Origin: Rhodohalobacter barkolensis
GTDB lineage: Bacteria; Bacteroidota; Rhodothermia; Balneolales; Balneolaceae
Assembly (NCBI RefSeq): GCF_002834295.1
Contig: NZ_PISP01000001.1
Coordinates: 310,001-374,000 of the forward strand
Direction of reading: 5' to 3'
DNA: 64,000 nt
Each line of letters opens with the position of its first letter. Position 1 is the first letter of the stretch. The translations under genes were made by a program, and so were the position numbers. Under the pieces are notes generated by a model. The model did not search any database, was not told the DNA's origin, and saw only the letters and a program-made list of their open reading frames with translations. Below are positions 37,556-48,977 of the stretch, piece by piece.

Positions 37556-40255
37556 TCATCCATTAAACTCTTCGAGCTGCTTTGCCAGTTTTTCCAGATC
37601 AGTCTCAGCATCTGCTTTTTTCTGCTTCTCTTTTTCAACTACTGCATCCGGCGCATTATTGACAAAACCGGCATTGGAAAGTTTTTTCTCAACACCTTTC
37701 AAAAATCCCTGTAACCGGTCAATCTCTTTCTGAATACGGTTTCGCTCTTTTTCCAGGTCAATCAAGCCTTCAAGTGGAATGTAGATCTCAGATCCATCCA
37801 CAACTGCAGCAGCTGATGCTTTAGGTTTTTCGGAACCTACATCAAATGTGATCTTCTCAACGGGAAGAAGTTTGCTGTAGATCCACTCAGCCGAACGAAG
37901 CTGCCGGGCAAGGTCATCGTTTTTTGGTTTGATAATAATGTTTAGTTCCGCTTTGGGCGATAGATTCATTTCCGCCTGAATATTTCTTATTGCAGAGATC
38001 TGATCCTGAACCGTATTGAAAAGTGATACAGAACTATCAAACGTTTCATTCTTAATTTCAGGCCATGAACTCACCGTTAATGCCTCATCATCCGATCGAC
38101 TTTGAATACGCTGCCAAATCTCTTCTGTGATAAATGGCATGAATGGATGCAGCATTTTCATCAGCATTTCAAAGAATCCGAGAGCTCTTTCCAGATTCTC
38201 TTTTGGCATGCTATCACCGTACTGATCTGCTTTACACACTTCGATATACCAGTCGCAGAAATCATCCCAAACCAGCGAGTAGATTTTCTTCAGAGCTTCA
38301 TTGAGACGGTATTTGGAAAAATCATCTTCCATATCCCGCAGTGTAGACCGGATACGTCCTATCATCCACTTATCTGCCAGATTCTCAGGGTCAATTTCTG
38401 TAGTAGGTGCATATTCGACGCCATCTTCCATATTCATGGTTAGGAATCGAAACGCGTTCCAAATTTTATTTGAAAAGTTACGTCCTTGTTCACAAAGTGC
38501 TTCATCAAATAGAAGATCGTTTCCGGCAGGAGAGGCAAAAAGCATTCCCACACGTGTTCCGTCAGCGCCATACTTTTCGATTAGCTTCAACGGATCGGGT
38601 GAATTCCCAAGAGATTTAGACATCTTACGGCGTTTTTCATCCCGAACAATCCCGTGGTAGTAGACGTTGCTGAACGGTTTCTCACCGGTAAAAGCGTAGC
38701 CGGCCATAATCATCCGAGCTACCCAGAAAAACATAATTTCAGGTGCTGTTACCAAATCCTGAGTAGGGTAGTAGTACTCGAGCTCTTTATTTCCTTTTTT
38801 GTTTTTGATGAATGCCGGATCAAAAACGGACATGGGCCAGAGCCACGAGCTAAACCATGTATCAAGCACATCTTCGTCCTGACGTAGATCTGAATCGCTC
38901 AGGGCAGAATTTCCTGATTTCTCTTTGGCTTTTTCAAGGGCTTCGTCAGCCGTCCTGGCAATCACATACTCTTCTTCGCCATCGCCGAAATACCAGGCCG
39001 GGATACGGTGTCCCCACCAAAGCTGACGAGAAATACACCAATCGCGAATATTCTCCATCCAGTGCTTGTAGCTGTTTTTAAACTTAGCGGGATGGAACTG
39101 AATCTCGTCGTTCATCACGTTGTCGAGAGCCGGTTTGCTCAGCTCGTCCATTTTGCAGAACCACTGAAGGGAGAGACGCGGTTCAATGACGGCATCTGTT
39201 CGCTCAGAGTACCCAACTTTATTGGCCATCTCTTCAACTTTCACCAGCAGTCCGGCTTCTTCCAGATCTTTGATGATAAGTTTTCGGGCTTCGAATCGAT
39301 CTTTGCCAACGTAGTGTTCGGCAACTTCAGCGACGGTTCCGTCGGCATTCAGCATGTCGATAATTTCCAGGCCGTGCTTTACACCGATCTCGTAGTCGTT
39401 CTGATCGTGAGCAGGAGTGATTTTCAGGCAACCGGTTCCATACTCTTTATCCACATACTCATCTGAAATGATTTTTACTTCACGGTTCACCATCGGGATA
39501 ATGACAGATTTACCGATCAGGTGAGTATAGCGATCATCATCCGGATTTACGCATACAGCCGTATCTGCTAAGATGGTTTCAGGCCGGGTGGTAGCAATCG
39601 TGATATACTCATCCGAATCCTTAATCGGGTAGCGAACGTGGTAGAGTTTAGATTGGACTTCTTTATGTATAACCTCTTCATCACTCAGTGCGGTTTGAGC
39701 AGCGGGATCCCAGTTCACCATTCGCTGTCCGCGGTAAATGTAACCTCGATCATATAACTCTATGAAGCAGTCTATAACCGATTCGTAGAGTTCATCTTCG
39801 AGCGTGAACCGGGTACGCTGCCAGTCGCAGGAAGCACCCAATTTACGTAACTGCTGTAAAATAATTCCACCGTGTTCATCCGTCCAGTCCCACGCGTGCT
39901 TCAGAAATTCATCGCGTGATAGATCACTCTTCTTAATTCCCTTTTTCCGAAGTTTTTGGACAACTTTTGCTTCCGTTGCAATCGAGGCATGATCTGTTCC
40001 GGGCACCCAGCAGGTGTTTTTTCCAAGCATTCGTGCACGGCGTACCAAAACGTCCTGAATCGTGTTATTGAGCATATGCCCCATGTGCAGCACACCGGTA
40101 ACGTTTGGTGGCGGAATAACAACTGTGAATGATTCACGATCGTCGGGCTCTGAGTGGAAAAAGTTGTTTTCTTCCCAATAAGAGTACCACTTATCTTCGG
40201 TTTCGGATGGGTCGTAATGTTTTGGAATGTCTTTTAAACTATCAAATGAACTCAT
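37556..40255 (-). CDS. valS: Valyl-tRNA synthetase
   Basis: Class I aminoacyl-tRNA synthetase that charges tRNA-Val and edits mis-activated Thr. 899 residues: HIGH-type motif PPNVTGVLHMGH (49-60), the CP1 editing domain (about 190-345), KMSKS motif RKMSKSLGNSPDP (near 540-552), anticodon-binding helices with the motif FCDWYIEV, and a C-terminal coiled-coil (DLEKERNRIQKEIDRLQGFL) that binds tRNA. Complete and canonical length. rsmB lies immediately upstream on the same strand, with a hairpin in the gap. Confidence 0.98.
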   Translation of the reverse strand: MSSFDSLKDIPKHYDPSETEDKWYSYWEENNFFHSEPDDRESFTVVIPPPNVTGVLHMGHMLNNTIQDVLVRRARMLGKNTCWVPGTDHASIATEAKVVQKLRKKGIKKSDLSRDEFLKHAWDWTDEHGGIILQQLRKLGASCDWQRTRFTLEDELYESVIDCFIELYDRGYIYRGQRMVNWDPAAQTALSDEEVIHKEVQSKLYHVRYPIKDSDEYITIATTRPETILADTAVCVNPDDDRYTHLIGKSVIIPMVNREVKIISDEYVDKEYGTGCLKITPAHDQNDYEIGVKHGLEIIDMLNADGTVAEVAEHYVGKDRFEARKLIIKDLEEAGLLVKVEEMANKVGYSERTDAVIEPRLSLQWFCKMDELSKPALDNVMNDEIQFHPAKFKNSYKHWMENIRDWCISRQLWWGHRIPAWYFGDGEEEYVIARTADEALEKAKEKSGNSALSDSDLRQDEDVLDTWFSSWLWPMSVFDPAFIKNKKGNKELEYYYPTQDLVTAPEIMFFWVARMIMAGYAFTGEKPFSNVYYHGIVRDEKRRKMSKSLGNSPDPLKLIEKYGADGTRVGMLFASPAGNDLLFDEALCEQGRNFSNKIWNAFRFLTMNMEDGVEYAPTTEIDPENLADKWMIGRIRSTLRDMEDDFSKYRLNEALKKIYSLVWDDFCDWYIEVCKADQYGDSMPKENLERALGFFEMLMKMLHPFMPFITEEIWQRIQSRSDDEALTVSSWPEIKNETFDSSVSLFNTVQDQISAIRNIQAEMNLSPKAELNIIIKPKNDDLARQLRSAEWIYSKLLPVEKITFDVGSEKPKASAAAVVDGSEIYIPLEGLIDLEKERNRIQKEIDRLQGFLKGVEKKLSNAGFVNNAPDAVVEKEKQKKADAETDLEKLAKQLEEFNG

Positions 40256-40304
40256 ATAAACTTTTCATTCAGGTAAACATAATTACTTCTTTAGGGCAAA
40301 TAGT

Positions 40305-40338
40305 ACAGTATTCAAATATTCTGATACCTGAATACTGT
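40305..40338 (-). other. Hairpin between rsmB and valS
   Basis: ACAGTATTCA (40305-40314) and TGAATACTGT (40329-40338) form a 10-bp perfect stem with a 14-base loop in the 91-bp gap. On the reverse strand no T run follows, so it is not a typical terminator; it could be a processing site, an operator or part of the valS leader. Confidence 0.5.
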
Positions 40339-40346
40339 TTTAAAAT

Positions 40347-41666
40347 CTATTTCACTCTTTTCAATCGTACACCAAAGTGGCCGTCGCAGCCGTGGATGTG
40401 CGGTAATGTTTGATAGGCATATCCATCTTCAACGAGTACCTCTTCCGGCAGAAATTCATCCAGCTTTTCAAGCTCGAAGTTGTCGTATTTTTCGAGGAAT
40501 TTTTGAATCTGTTCCCAGTTCTCTTCAGGTTCAATTGAACAGGTGCTGTAAACCAATCTTCCGCCTCGTTTTACGTGATTCGCTGCTTCATCCAACAGTT
40601 CTTCCTGTAATTTCACGGAATTTTCGAGCTCTTCTTCTGTGCGCTTCCATCTTAAGTCGGCTCGCTTACTTAATACACCGGTTCCGGTACAAGGTGCATC
40701 GAGGAGTACTCCGTCGGCAAGCTTTAAATTCAGGTCACGAACATCATCCTGCCTAATTTTAATATTTTCAGCTCTGTAGTCCATTGCACTTTCAGCCAGC
40801 AGTTCAAGTCGTTGAGCACTGATGTCAACAGCGATAATACTGCCTTCAGCATTCATCATATCGGACATTACGATACTCTTGGTTCCCGGTGCCGCACACA
40901 GATCGTAAATGGTTTCACCCGGTTCGGGCTCTAAAATAGTTGGGGCGAATCCGGCTGCAATATCCTGAACCAGGCAGATGCCTTTTTTGAGCAGATCTTT
41001 TTCGATAAACGGAGCAACAGAATCTACTTTATAGTAACCCGGCAGCCATTCACTCTCATCAAATGGAATGTCGAGTTTCTCCATGCGGAGTTTAAAGTTC
41101 TCAGTTTTGGTACGAAGATTATTAACACGTACATAATAAAACGGTCGTTGATTATTGGATTGCATCAACTGAAAGGCTTCTCGCTCGCCAAACCTTTTTA
41201 CCCATCGTTTAACCATCCACTCGGGGTGAGAGAAGGTCGTGGCAATCAGTTTTGTTCTGTCTTCGAAAGCCGGTTTTGGCAGATTATCGATATCTCTCTG
41301 GATATTGCGCAGAATGGCATTAACCAGATCACCCGCTTTAGATCCCAGTCTGAGTTTTGCCAGTTCAACGGCTTCGTTGATAGCGGCGTAGTCGGGTGTT
41401 CCATCCATGAATAACATCTCGTAAAGACCGAGACGTAAAATGTTTTTTAATACAGGCTTCATTTCATCGATGGTAATACTGGAATATTCACCAATGATGA
41501 AATCCAGATAACTTCTTTTTCGAAGAATATTCTGAACGTATTCTCTTACCTGTGCACGCTCTCTTGGTTCAAGGTCGTTGGCCAGCGAATAGTTCAGGCT
41601 CTTCTTGTCATCAAATATTTCCAGTAATTCAATGCTGACTGATCGTGCTGTTTGTTCCGTATCCAA
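40347..41666 (-). CDS. rsmB: 16S rRNA (cytosine-967-C5)-methyltransferase RsmB
   Basis: 439 residues. N-terminal NusB-like RNA-binding domain (about 5-135, LEPRERAQVREYVQNIL and IDEMKPVLKNILRLGLYEM), a linker, and the RsmB/NOP methyltransferase domain. SAM motif I YDLCAAPGTKSI, motif IV VLLDAPCTGTGVLSKRADL with the catalytic release Cys, and motif VI STCSIEPEEN with the nucleophilic Cys. Both catalytic cysteines are present. Methylates C967 of 16S rRNA. Upstream of valS. Confidence 0.95.
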   Translation of the reverse strand: MDTEQTARSVSIELLEIFDDKKSLNYSLANDLEPRERAQVREYVQNILRKRSYLDFIIGEYSSITIDEMKPVLKNILRLGLYEMLFMDGTPDYAAINEAVELAKLRLGSKAGDLVNAILRNIQRDIDNLPKPAFEDRTKLIATTFSHPEWMVKRWVKRFGEREAFQLMQSNNQRPFYYVRVNNLRTKTENFKLRMEKLDIPFDESEWLPGYYKVDSVAPFIEKDLLKKGICLVQDIAAGFAPTILEPEPGETIYDLCAAPGTKSIVMSDMMNAEGSIIAVDISAQRLELLAESAMDYRAENIKIRQDDVRDLNLKLADGVLLDAPCTGTGVLSKRADLRWKRTEEELENSVKLQEELLDEAANHVKRGGRLVYSTCSIEPEENWEQIQKFLEKYDNFELEKLDEFLPEEVLVEDGYAYQTLPHIHGCDGHFGVRLKRVK

Positions 41667-41877
41667 TGGTTTTCCCCGGGTTTAAAAATTCAAATTTCTG
41701 CAATCCGAAGCCGATTTAAATAGGCTAATTGTCGAATTTTAAAGAGTCTTAAAGATAGTACTTTGATATACTTTTTGCTAATAGATGATTGGGATAAAAT
41801 TGAGCATTTATCGCTCTTTGATATCCATTGGTTCTTCTTAATTTCTGATAACGATATTAAAACAGCAGATCACTTTC

Positions 41878-43497
41878 ATGAGCTTCTTTTCACAGTTTGA
41901 ATTATGGACCTTCTTTGCCGGATTGGGAATATTTCTGTTTGGCATGCATATGATGGAAGAATCGATCCGGATTTTGAGTGGAGCAGCTTTTAAATCAATT
42001 ATCCGCCGGTCGACAGGTACCCGTGTAAAAGCGATTTTTAGCGGGATGTTTAGTACGGCTATTCTTCAGAGCAGCTCGGCTGTATCTCTAATGGTTCTGG
42101 CTTTTGTGGGCGCAGGAATATTGAATCTGGTACAAGCTATATCCGTGATGATGGGGGCGAAAATAGGAACAACGGCAACGGCCTGGGTTGTAGCGGTTTT
42201 TGGATTTAAGTTTAATATCGAGGTCTTTTCACTGCCGATGATCGGAATTGGTGGGTTGGGAATGATCGCATTGGCACGCTCTCCCAAATATGTCAATATC
42301 AGTAAATTTCTGGTGGCATTCGGGTTTTTGTTTATGGGTCTGGATTACATGAAGTCGAGCGTAGACCAGGTTTCAAATGTAATCGACTCCGAAATTTTTA
42401 CCGGCTATGGAATCCTTGTCTACGCTCTGGCGGGTCTCGTACTGACGGCAATAATGCAAAGTAGTTCAGCCACAATTGCCATTGTTTTGACGATGCTTTT
42501 CAGTGGGGTTATTGATTTTTCTGCTGCAGCTTCAATGGTTATTGGTGCGAATGTAGGCACCACTGTTACAGTGATTTTGGGAGCGGTTGGGGGAATACAT
42601 ACCAAAAAGCAAGCGGCAGTCAGTCAGTTGATATTTACCACCGGAACGGCATTTTTAGCTCTTCTATTACTCCCAGTTCTTACCTGGATTGTATTGGATC
42701 TGTTTTCATTTAATGACAATCCGGTACTGGGCCTGGCTCTTTTTCACTCCCTGTTTAATATTGGAGGAGTTTTGCTCTACTATCCCATCATTCCTCAGCT
42801 GGCCAAAAGAGTGGAGTTGTGGATACCGGAGAGGACGGTTTCGTTAAGCAGCTATATTCATAAAACAGATCCGGAAATTACGGAAGCCGGTTTGGTGGCG
42901 TTTAAAAAAGAAATTTTATGTCAGCTACAGTATACATTGAGTTTTCTAGAACCAATTTTCAGATTAAATAAAAGTAAACAGAGAATTGATTACTCTGACC
43001 TGGAGCGCTATCACGCCGAAATATTTGAGTACTATACAAACCTTCATAAAGAGGACCTAAATCAAGAGATAGCCGAGGATTTAGATAAGCTGTTGAGGGT
43101 AAGTCGTAGCTTTATGAATAGTTCTAAAAATTTACATGAGTCGGTTGATGAACTCAAGGTATTAGAGAGTGAGACTGATGAAGTTCACCAAAAAGCCAGT
43201 AATTTAATTAAGGAGAGAATAGAGTTACTTCTTCAAACCGGGAGAATGCTGGATGTGATTGAAACAGAAGAGAGACGGAATGAAGTAATATCAGCCGTTG
43301 AAGAGCTATATCAGTTCATCGAGAGTGTGGATAAGGAATTTATTAAAATGTGCTCAACGGCAGTTACTGAAGCTGATTTTAAAAAAGTTGAAATCACATT
43401 TTTGTTAATGCTTAACCGTGTGATTACACAATCCTGCCGAATGATTGTATTTGGAATGAGAACACTGCTTTTAAGTGAAGAAGAGCAATCCAAATAG
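41878..43497 (+). CDS. Na+/phosphate cotransporter family protein with PhoU domain
   Basis: 539 residues. Two inverted Na/Pi (PF02690) repeats, each with a QSSSA motif (ILQSSSAVSLMVLAF near 62-76, MQSSSATIAIVLTML near 194-208), about ten membrane helices to residue 310, then a PhoU-like helical domain of about 200 residues (SLEPIFRLNK-like start, FKKVEITFLLMLNRVITQSCR at the end). Bacterial members import phosphate or regulate it with sodium. Monocistronic; no pst or pho genes nearby. Confidence 0.92.
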   Translation: MSFFSQFELWTFFAGLGIFLFGMHMMEESIRILSGAAFKSIIRRSTGTRVKAIFSGMFSTAILQSSSAVSLMVLAFVGAGILNLVQAISVMMGAKIGTTATAWVVAVFGFKFNIEVFSLPMIGIGGLGMIALARSPKYVNISKFLVAFGFLFMGLDYMKSSVDQVSNVIDSEIFTGYGILVYALAGLVLTAIMQSSSATIAIVLTMLFSGVIDFSAAASMVIGANVGTTVTVILGAVGGIHTKKQAAVSQLIFTTGTAFLALLLLPVLTWIVLDLFSFNDNPVLGLALFHSLFNIGGVLLYYPIIPQLAKRVELWIPERTVSLSSYIHKTDPEITEAGLVAFKKEILCQLQYTLSFLEPIFRLNKSKQRIDYSDLERYHAEIFEYYTNLHKEDLNQEIAEDLDKLLRVSRSFMNSSKNLHESVDELKVLESETDEVHQKASNLIKERIELLLQTGRMLDVIETEERRNEVISAVEELYQFIESVDKEFIKMCSTAVTEADFKKVEITFLLMLNRVITQSCRMIVFGMRTLLLSEEEQSK

Positions 43498-45203
<1,706 letters not shown>

Positions 45204-45220
45204 TCAAACCGGAGAATACC

Positions 45221-45616
45221 GTGTCTAAAACATTTCATGCACAAATACTGACGCCCGAAGGATCGCTTTTTGACGGTGACGTAGAGGGCGTACAGGTTCC
45301 CGGCAAAAGTGGAAACTTTCTAATGCTTTTTAATCACGCACCAATCGTGTCTTCACTCGGTGTGGGTCGTGTTATCATTAAAAAACCGGATAACAGCGAA
45401 ACGGTTTATGCCGTGAGCGGTGGCTTTGTGGAGATGAATGATAACAAGATGACCATGTTGGCTGAAAAAGCTGAAGAAGCATCAGAAATTGATGTGGAAG
45501 AAGCGAGAAAGCTTCGGGCAGATGCAAAGGAGCGGTTAAAGGATGTGAAAAACGATCGCGAAAAAGCTGAAAAAGACCTGGCTATTGCTGAAAATAAACT
45601 GAAGATTGCTCAGTAG
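45221..45616 (+). CDS. atpC: F-type ATP synthase subunit epsilon
   Basis: 131 residues, GTG start with GGAG upstream, 17 bp after atpD. The N-terminal beta sandwich is clear (AQILTPEGSLFDGDVEGVQV, YAVSGGFVEMNDNKMTMLAE); a C-terminal helical hairpin is present (VEEARKLRADAKERLKDVK and the following helix), so it can in principle adopt the extended inhibitory form. Followed by a strong terminator. Confidence 0.95.
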   Translation: MSKTFHAQILTPEGSLFDGDVEGVQVPGKSGNFLMLFNHAPIVSSLGVGRVIIKKPDNSETVYAVSGGFVEMNDNKMTMLAEKAEEASEIDVEEARKLRADAKERLKDVKNDREKAEKDLAIAENKLKIAQ

Positions 45617-45635
45617 TTTTTTAAGAACTGACTTT

Positions 45636-45676
45636 TTAAACCCCGATCTGTGAAAACAGGTCGGGGTTTTTTATTT
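45636..45676 (+). terminator. Bidirectional terminator of atpDC
   Basis: AAACCCCGATCTGT pairs with ACAGGTCGGGGTTT around a GAAA loop, with T tracts on both strands. It also ends the convergent lipoprotein gene at 45675. Confidence 0.95.
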
Positions 45677-46151
45677 AAAAATTGACCGGTAGTGCAAAAA
45701 GGGTTGAAACCGGTTTGCCATCAACTTTTCCCGCGGTGAATTCGGTTGAACTTATTGTAATTTCTATGAGATCGGAACAATCATTTGATTCTTCAAGGTT
45801 GGATTTGATTTTTGAAATATTCCCGTTCTCATCAATCACAAAACTGTAGACTACTTGCTCATCTTTTAAAGTTGCACAGTCAACTGAAGAATTACGATTC
45901 ACTGTCATAGAAATACGTTGCTGGAGATCTCTCATTCCTTTTACAACACTTGGAAACTCATCAACGAAAACCCATATTTCATTTCGCTCGCTCTCATCAA
46001 TCCAGTTATGTTGATCAGTTCTTTCGGAATTCTCCTCATTAAATTGAGCAATTGTTTGTGGTTTTGTTGGGATAGTGGGTCGAGTTTCTGTTGATTTGCA
46101 AGCCGTTCCCATCAGAATGAGAGTGAAGGCATAGAGAATGAAATATTTCAT
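45675..46151 (-). CDS. Lipoprotein with TonB C-terminal-like domain
   Basis: 158 residues. Signal peptide with lipobox LMGTAC (Cys18). The C-terminal 75 residues show the TonB-CTD pattern: VVYSFVIDENGNISKIKS, then a helical/strand ending FTAGKVDGKPVSTLFALPVNF. There is no TM helix or Pro-rich spacer, so it cannot be a classical TonB; it is more likely an outer-membrane or periplasmic accessory with a TonB-like fold (inference). Shares the terminator with atpC. Confidence 0.8.
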   Translation of the reverse strand: MKYFILYAFTLILMGTACKSTETRPTIPTKPQTIAQFNEENSERTDQHNWIDESERNEIWVFVDEFPSVVKGMRDLQQRISMTVNRNSSVDCATLKDEQVVYSFVIDENGNISKIKSNLEESNDCSDLIEITISSTEFTAGKVDGKPVSTLFALPVNF

Positions 46152-46369
46152 GGAATTACGATTGTGTTTTGATCTTCACCTAAGGAAAGACTGGAGATAC
46201 CGTGAATGCTTTTTCTCATCTTTTTGGCTCGTTTTGAAACCAAGGTTGATTTAATTCGTGAAAACATATCTAATTTCAACTAAGAAAAAAACTTTTTTGG
46301 TAGGGATTTGTTTATTCTCTCTTTAAGTATATTATCAAACCATCAACATTAATGAATCACCAATAAATT

Positions 46370-48919
46370 ATGAGCCAATTGACACATTTAAAGTACTTAT
46401 TAATAACGGGGTTGGTTTTTGTATTTCTGGGCTGCGCCACAACACAGCAAACAGCAGCACCGGAAGCCGCACCAACTGAACAGGATACCAAAGCGGATCT
46501 TGAAAAAGCAGTTGAAAAAAGTATCGCTTATGAAGGGTTGTTTACGATCTATCAGGATACCACAAACGGATCCATAAAAATGGCAATCCATAAAGATCAG
46601 CTCGATAAGGAGTATATCTATTTTGGACTTTCACAGGATGGAGTGTTGGAAGCCGGACATTTCCGGGGAAGTTTCCGCGATAACAAAATTGTGAAAGTGA
46701 GACGCTACTTCGATAAAGTTGAGTTTGTTCACGTGAATAACAATTACTACTTCGATGATGAGAGTCCGTTGAGCCGTGCATCCAGGGCTAATATTTCGGA
46801 TGCTGTACTTTTTACCGGAAAAATTGAAGTTGAAGATGACTCGAGCGGATATCTTCTGATCGACGCTGACCCTCTATTCTTAACAGAGAGTCTGCACCAG
46901 ATCAAACCTAGCCCAAACCCAATGAGCCGGCCGGGACAGTATTCAATTGGAAACCTGAACCGAGAAAAGAATAAGTATACGGCAATCAATAATTTTCCAA
47001 AGAATACAGATGTTATCGTTGAGTATGTGTATGAAAACCCATATCCAACCGGTTCAACAAGCGGAGCTGTAACAGATGGCAGATCGGTGAAAATTGCATA
47101 CCAGCATACATTTATTGAGATGCCGGATAATGAATTTGAGCCCAGGTTTGCTGACCCACGTGTTGGCTTTTTTACCACTCAGATGGACGATCAAATCAGT
47201 ACCAGCCCGACTCCTTATCGGGATTTGATACATCGGTGGAATCTTGAAAAACAAAATCCGAATGCAGAAATCTCTGAGCCGGTAGAACCAATTGTCTGGT
47301 GGATCGAAAATACAACACCGCATGAATTCAGAGAAACAATTAAAGAAGCTACTCTTGCGTGGAATGAAGCATTTGAAGCAGCAGGATTCAGAAATGCAAT
47401 TGAGGTAAAAGTACAACCCGATGACGCTGACTGGGAAGCTGGGGACATTCGATATAATGTTTTGCGCTGGACATCATCACCGGTTTCACCGTTTGGCGGA
47501 TATGGTCCAAGTTTTGTGAATCCCCGAACCGGACAAATTCTTGGCGCCGATATTATGCTTGAGTGGGGATTTTTTAGAAACCGATTCTTTGAGGAGGATG
47601 TTTTGGCAGTTGGAAGAACGGCCGAGGAGAATATTCAATTCGCGATGGACGAGCAGTTTTGTACTTTTGGTCGCCATTTCCAGGAAAACAACCAGTTTGG
47701 AATGAGCGCGTTGAGTTTACTCGATGCCCCGGATGAAGAACTTGAAGGTTTTCAAAAAGAGGCGATGACTATGCTGATTTTGCATGAACTGGGCCACACT
47801 TTCGGACTCAATCATAACATGCAGGCGAGTACATTACATTCTCCAGAAGATATCCACAGCGAAGATCTTGCTAATACGGTCGGGTTGACCGGTTCTGTGA
47901 TGGACTACTCATCCGTAAACGTAAATAGTGATCGAGATAATCAGGGGCGATATTACGATATCAAACCGGGACCTTACGATGTTTGGGCTATAGAGTTTGG
48001 ATACAAATCGGAATTGGATGATGAAAATCAGAGAAAAGCTCATCTCGAAAGATCCACTGAAGATGAGCTGGCTTTTGGGAATGATGCTGATGATATGCGT
48101 AGTCCGGGCAAAGCGATTGATCCACGAATTATGGTAGGTGATATGTCCGCTGATCCGGTTGCCTACGGTGTGGAGCGAATCGAAATGTCGCGTGAGTTGA
48201 TGGACGGGCTGTTAGAGAAGTACGGTACCCGGGAAGGACAATCTTATCAGGAGCTCCGAAATGCTTATATGGCATTGATGAGTCAGCAGAGAACGCAAAC
48301 CGGAGTCATTTCTCGTCAGATTGGTGGTGTTTACCGCGATCGTGCTTTTATCGGCCAGGAGGGAGGAGATATACCTTTCAGACCGGTTCCGGCAGAAGAG
48401 CAGAAAGAGGCGATGAGCTATTTAAATCAATATCTGTTTGCACCTGATGCTTTCAGCAGTTCACATGAAGTGTATAACTACCTTCAGATTCAGCGTCGGG
48501 GATTTAATTTCTTCAGTATGTCAGAGGATCCGAAAATTCATGATATGGTGCTCTCAATGCAGGCAAATGTTCTGAATCATTTGATGCATCCAAATACAAT
48601 GAAGAGAATCACCGATTCCCGAACGTATGGAAACAGCTATTCACTTGCTGAGATGATGGGGGATCTGACTTCCTCTCTGTTTGATGCCGATGCACGCGGT
48701 AATGTCAATACATTCCGCCAAAATCTTCAGGTTGATTATGTGAATCGACTCACATCAGTATTGGACAGCGATGCGTTTGATAATATTTCAAAATCGACGG
48801 CGCTCTACAATTTACAGAACATCCGATCGATGATGGATAACAAAGGCAACGTGAATGAAGAGACCCGTGCTCATACAGCTCACCTTAAAACAGTGATTGA
48901 TAAAGCGTTGGAAAGCTGA
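46370..48919 (+). CDS. Zinc metalloprotease lipoprotein (DUF5117 / DUF4953 type)
   Basis: 849 residues. Lipobox VFLGC (Cys22) after the signal peptide. After a Thr/Ala/Glu-rich linker, a large beta-rich N-terminal domain of the DUF5117 kind (GLFTIYQDTTNGSIKMAI, YFGLSQDG) leads into the peptidase core with the zinc motif LHELGHTFGLNHN; the two His and Glu are at about residues 472-476, the third His near 482. Downstream is VMDYSSVNV, a Met-turn-like segment. This makes it a metzincin-like protease of the outer envelope. The family is common in Bacteroidota-type genomes; substrates are unknown. Own terminator follows. Confidence 0.92.
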   Translation: MSQLTHLKYLLITGLVFVFLGCATTQQTAAPEAAPTEQDTKADLEKAVEKSIAYEGLFTIYQDTTNGSIKMAIHKDQLDKEYIYFGLSQDGVLEAGHFRGSFRDNKIVKVRRYFDKVEFVHVNNNYYFDDESPLSRASRANISDAVLFTGKIEVEDDSSGYLLIDADPLFLTESLHQIKPSPNPMSRPGQYSIGNLNREKNKYTAINNFPKNTDVIVEYVYENPYPTGSTSGAVTDGRSVKIAYQHTFIEMPDNEFEPRFADPRVGFFTTQMDDQISTSPTPYRDLIHRWNLEKQNPNAEISEPVEPIVWWIENTTPHEFRETIKEATLAWNEAFEAAGFRNAIEVKVQPDDADWEAGDIRYNVLRWTSSPVSPFGGYGPSFVNPRTGQILGADIMLEWGFFRNRFFEEDVLAVGRTAEENIQFAMDEQFCTFGRHFQENNQFGMSALSLLDAPDEELEGFQKEAMTMLILHELGHTFGLNHNMQASTLHSPEDIHSEDLANTVGLTGSVMDYSSVNVNSDRDNQGRYYDIKPGPYDVWAIEFGYKSELDDENQRKAHLERSTEDELAFGNDADDMRSPGKAIDPRIMVGDMSADPVAYGVERIEMSRELMDGLLEKYGTREGQSYQELRNAYMALMSQQRTQTGVISRQIGGVYRDRAFIGQEGGDIPFRPVPAEEQKEAMSYLNQYLFAPDAFSSSHEVYNYLQIQRRGFNFFSMSEDPKIHDMVLSMQANVLNHLMHPNTMKRITDSRTYGNSYSLAEMMGDLTSSLFDADARGNVNTFRQNLQVDYVNRLTSVLDSDAFDNISKSTALYNLQNIRSMMDNKGNVNEETRAHTAHLKTVIDKALES

Positions 48920-48945
48920 AAATAAAACTTGTATCCAATTAGAAA

Positions 48946-48977
48946 GGAGCTCTGCAGAAATGCAGGGCTCTTTTTGT
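48946..48977 (+). terminator. Terminator of the metalloprotease gene
   Basis: GAGCTCTGCA pairs with TGCAGGGCTC around GAAA, followed by five T. It sits directly before the convergent YgjV-GNAT gene. Confidence 0.92.
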
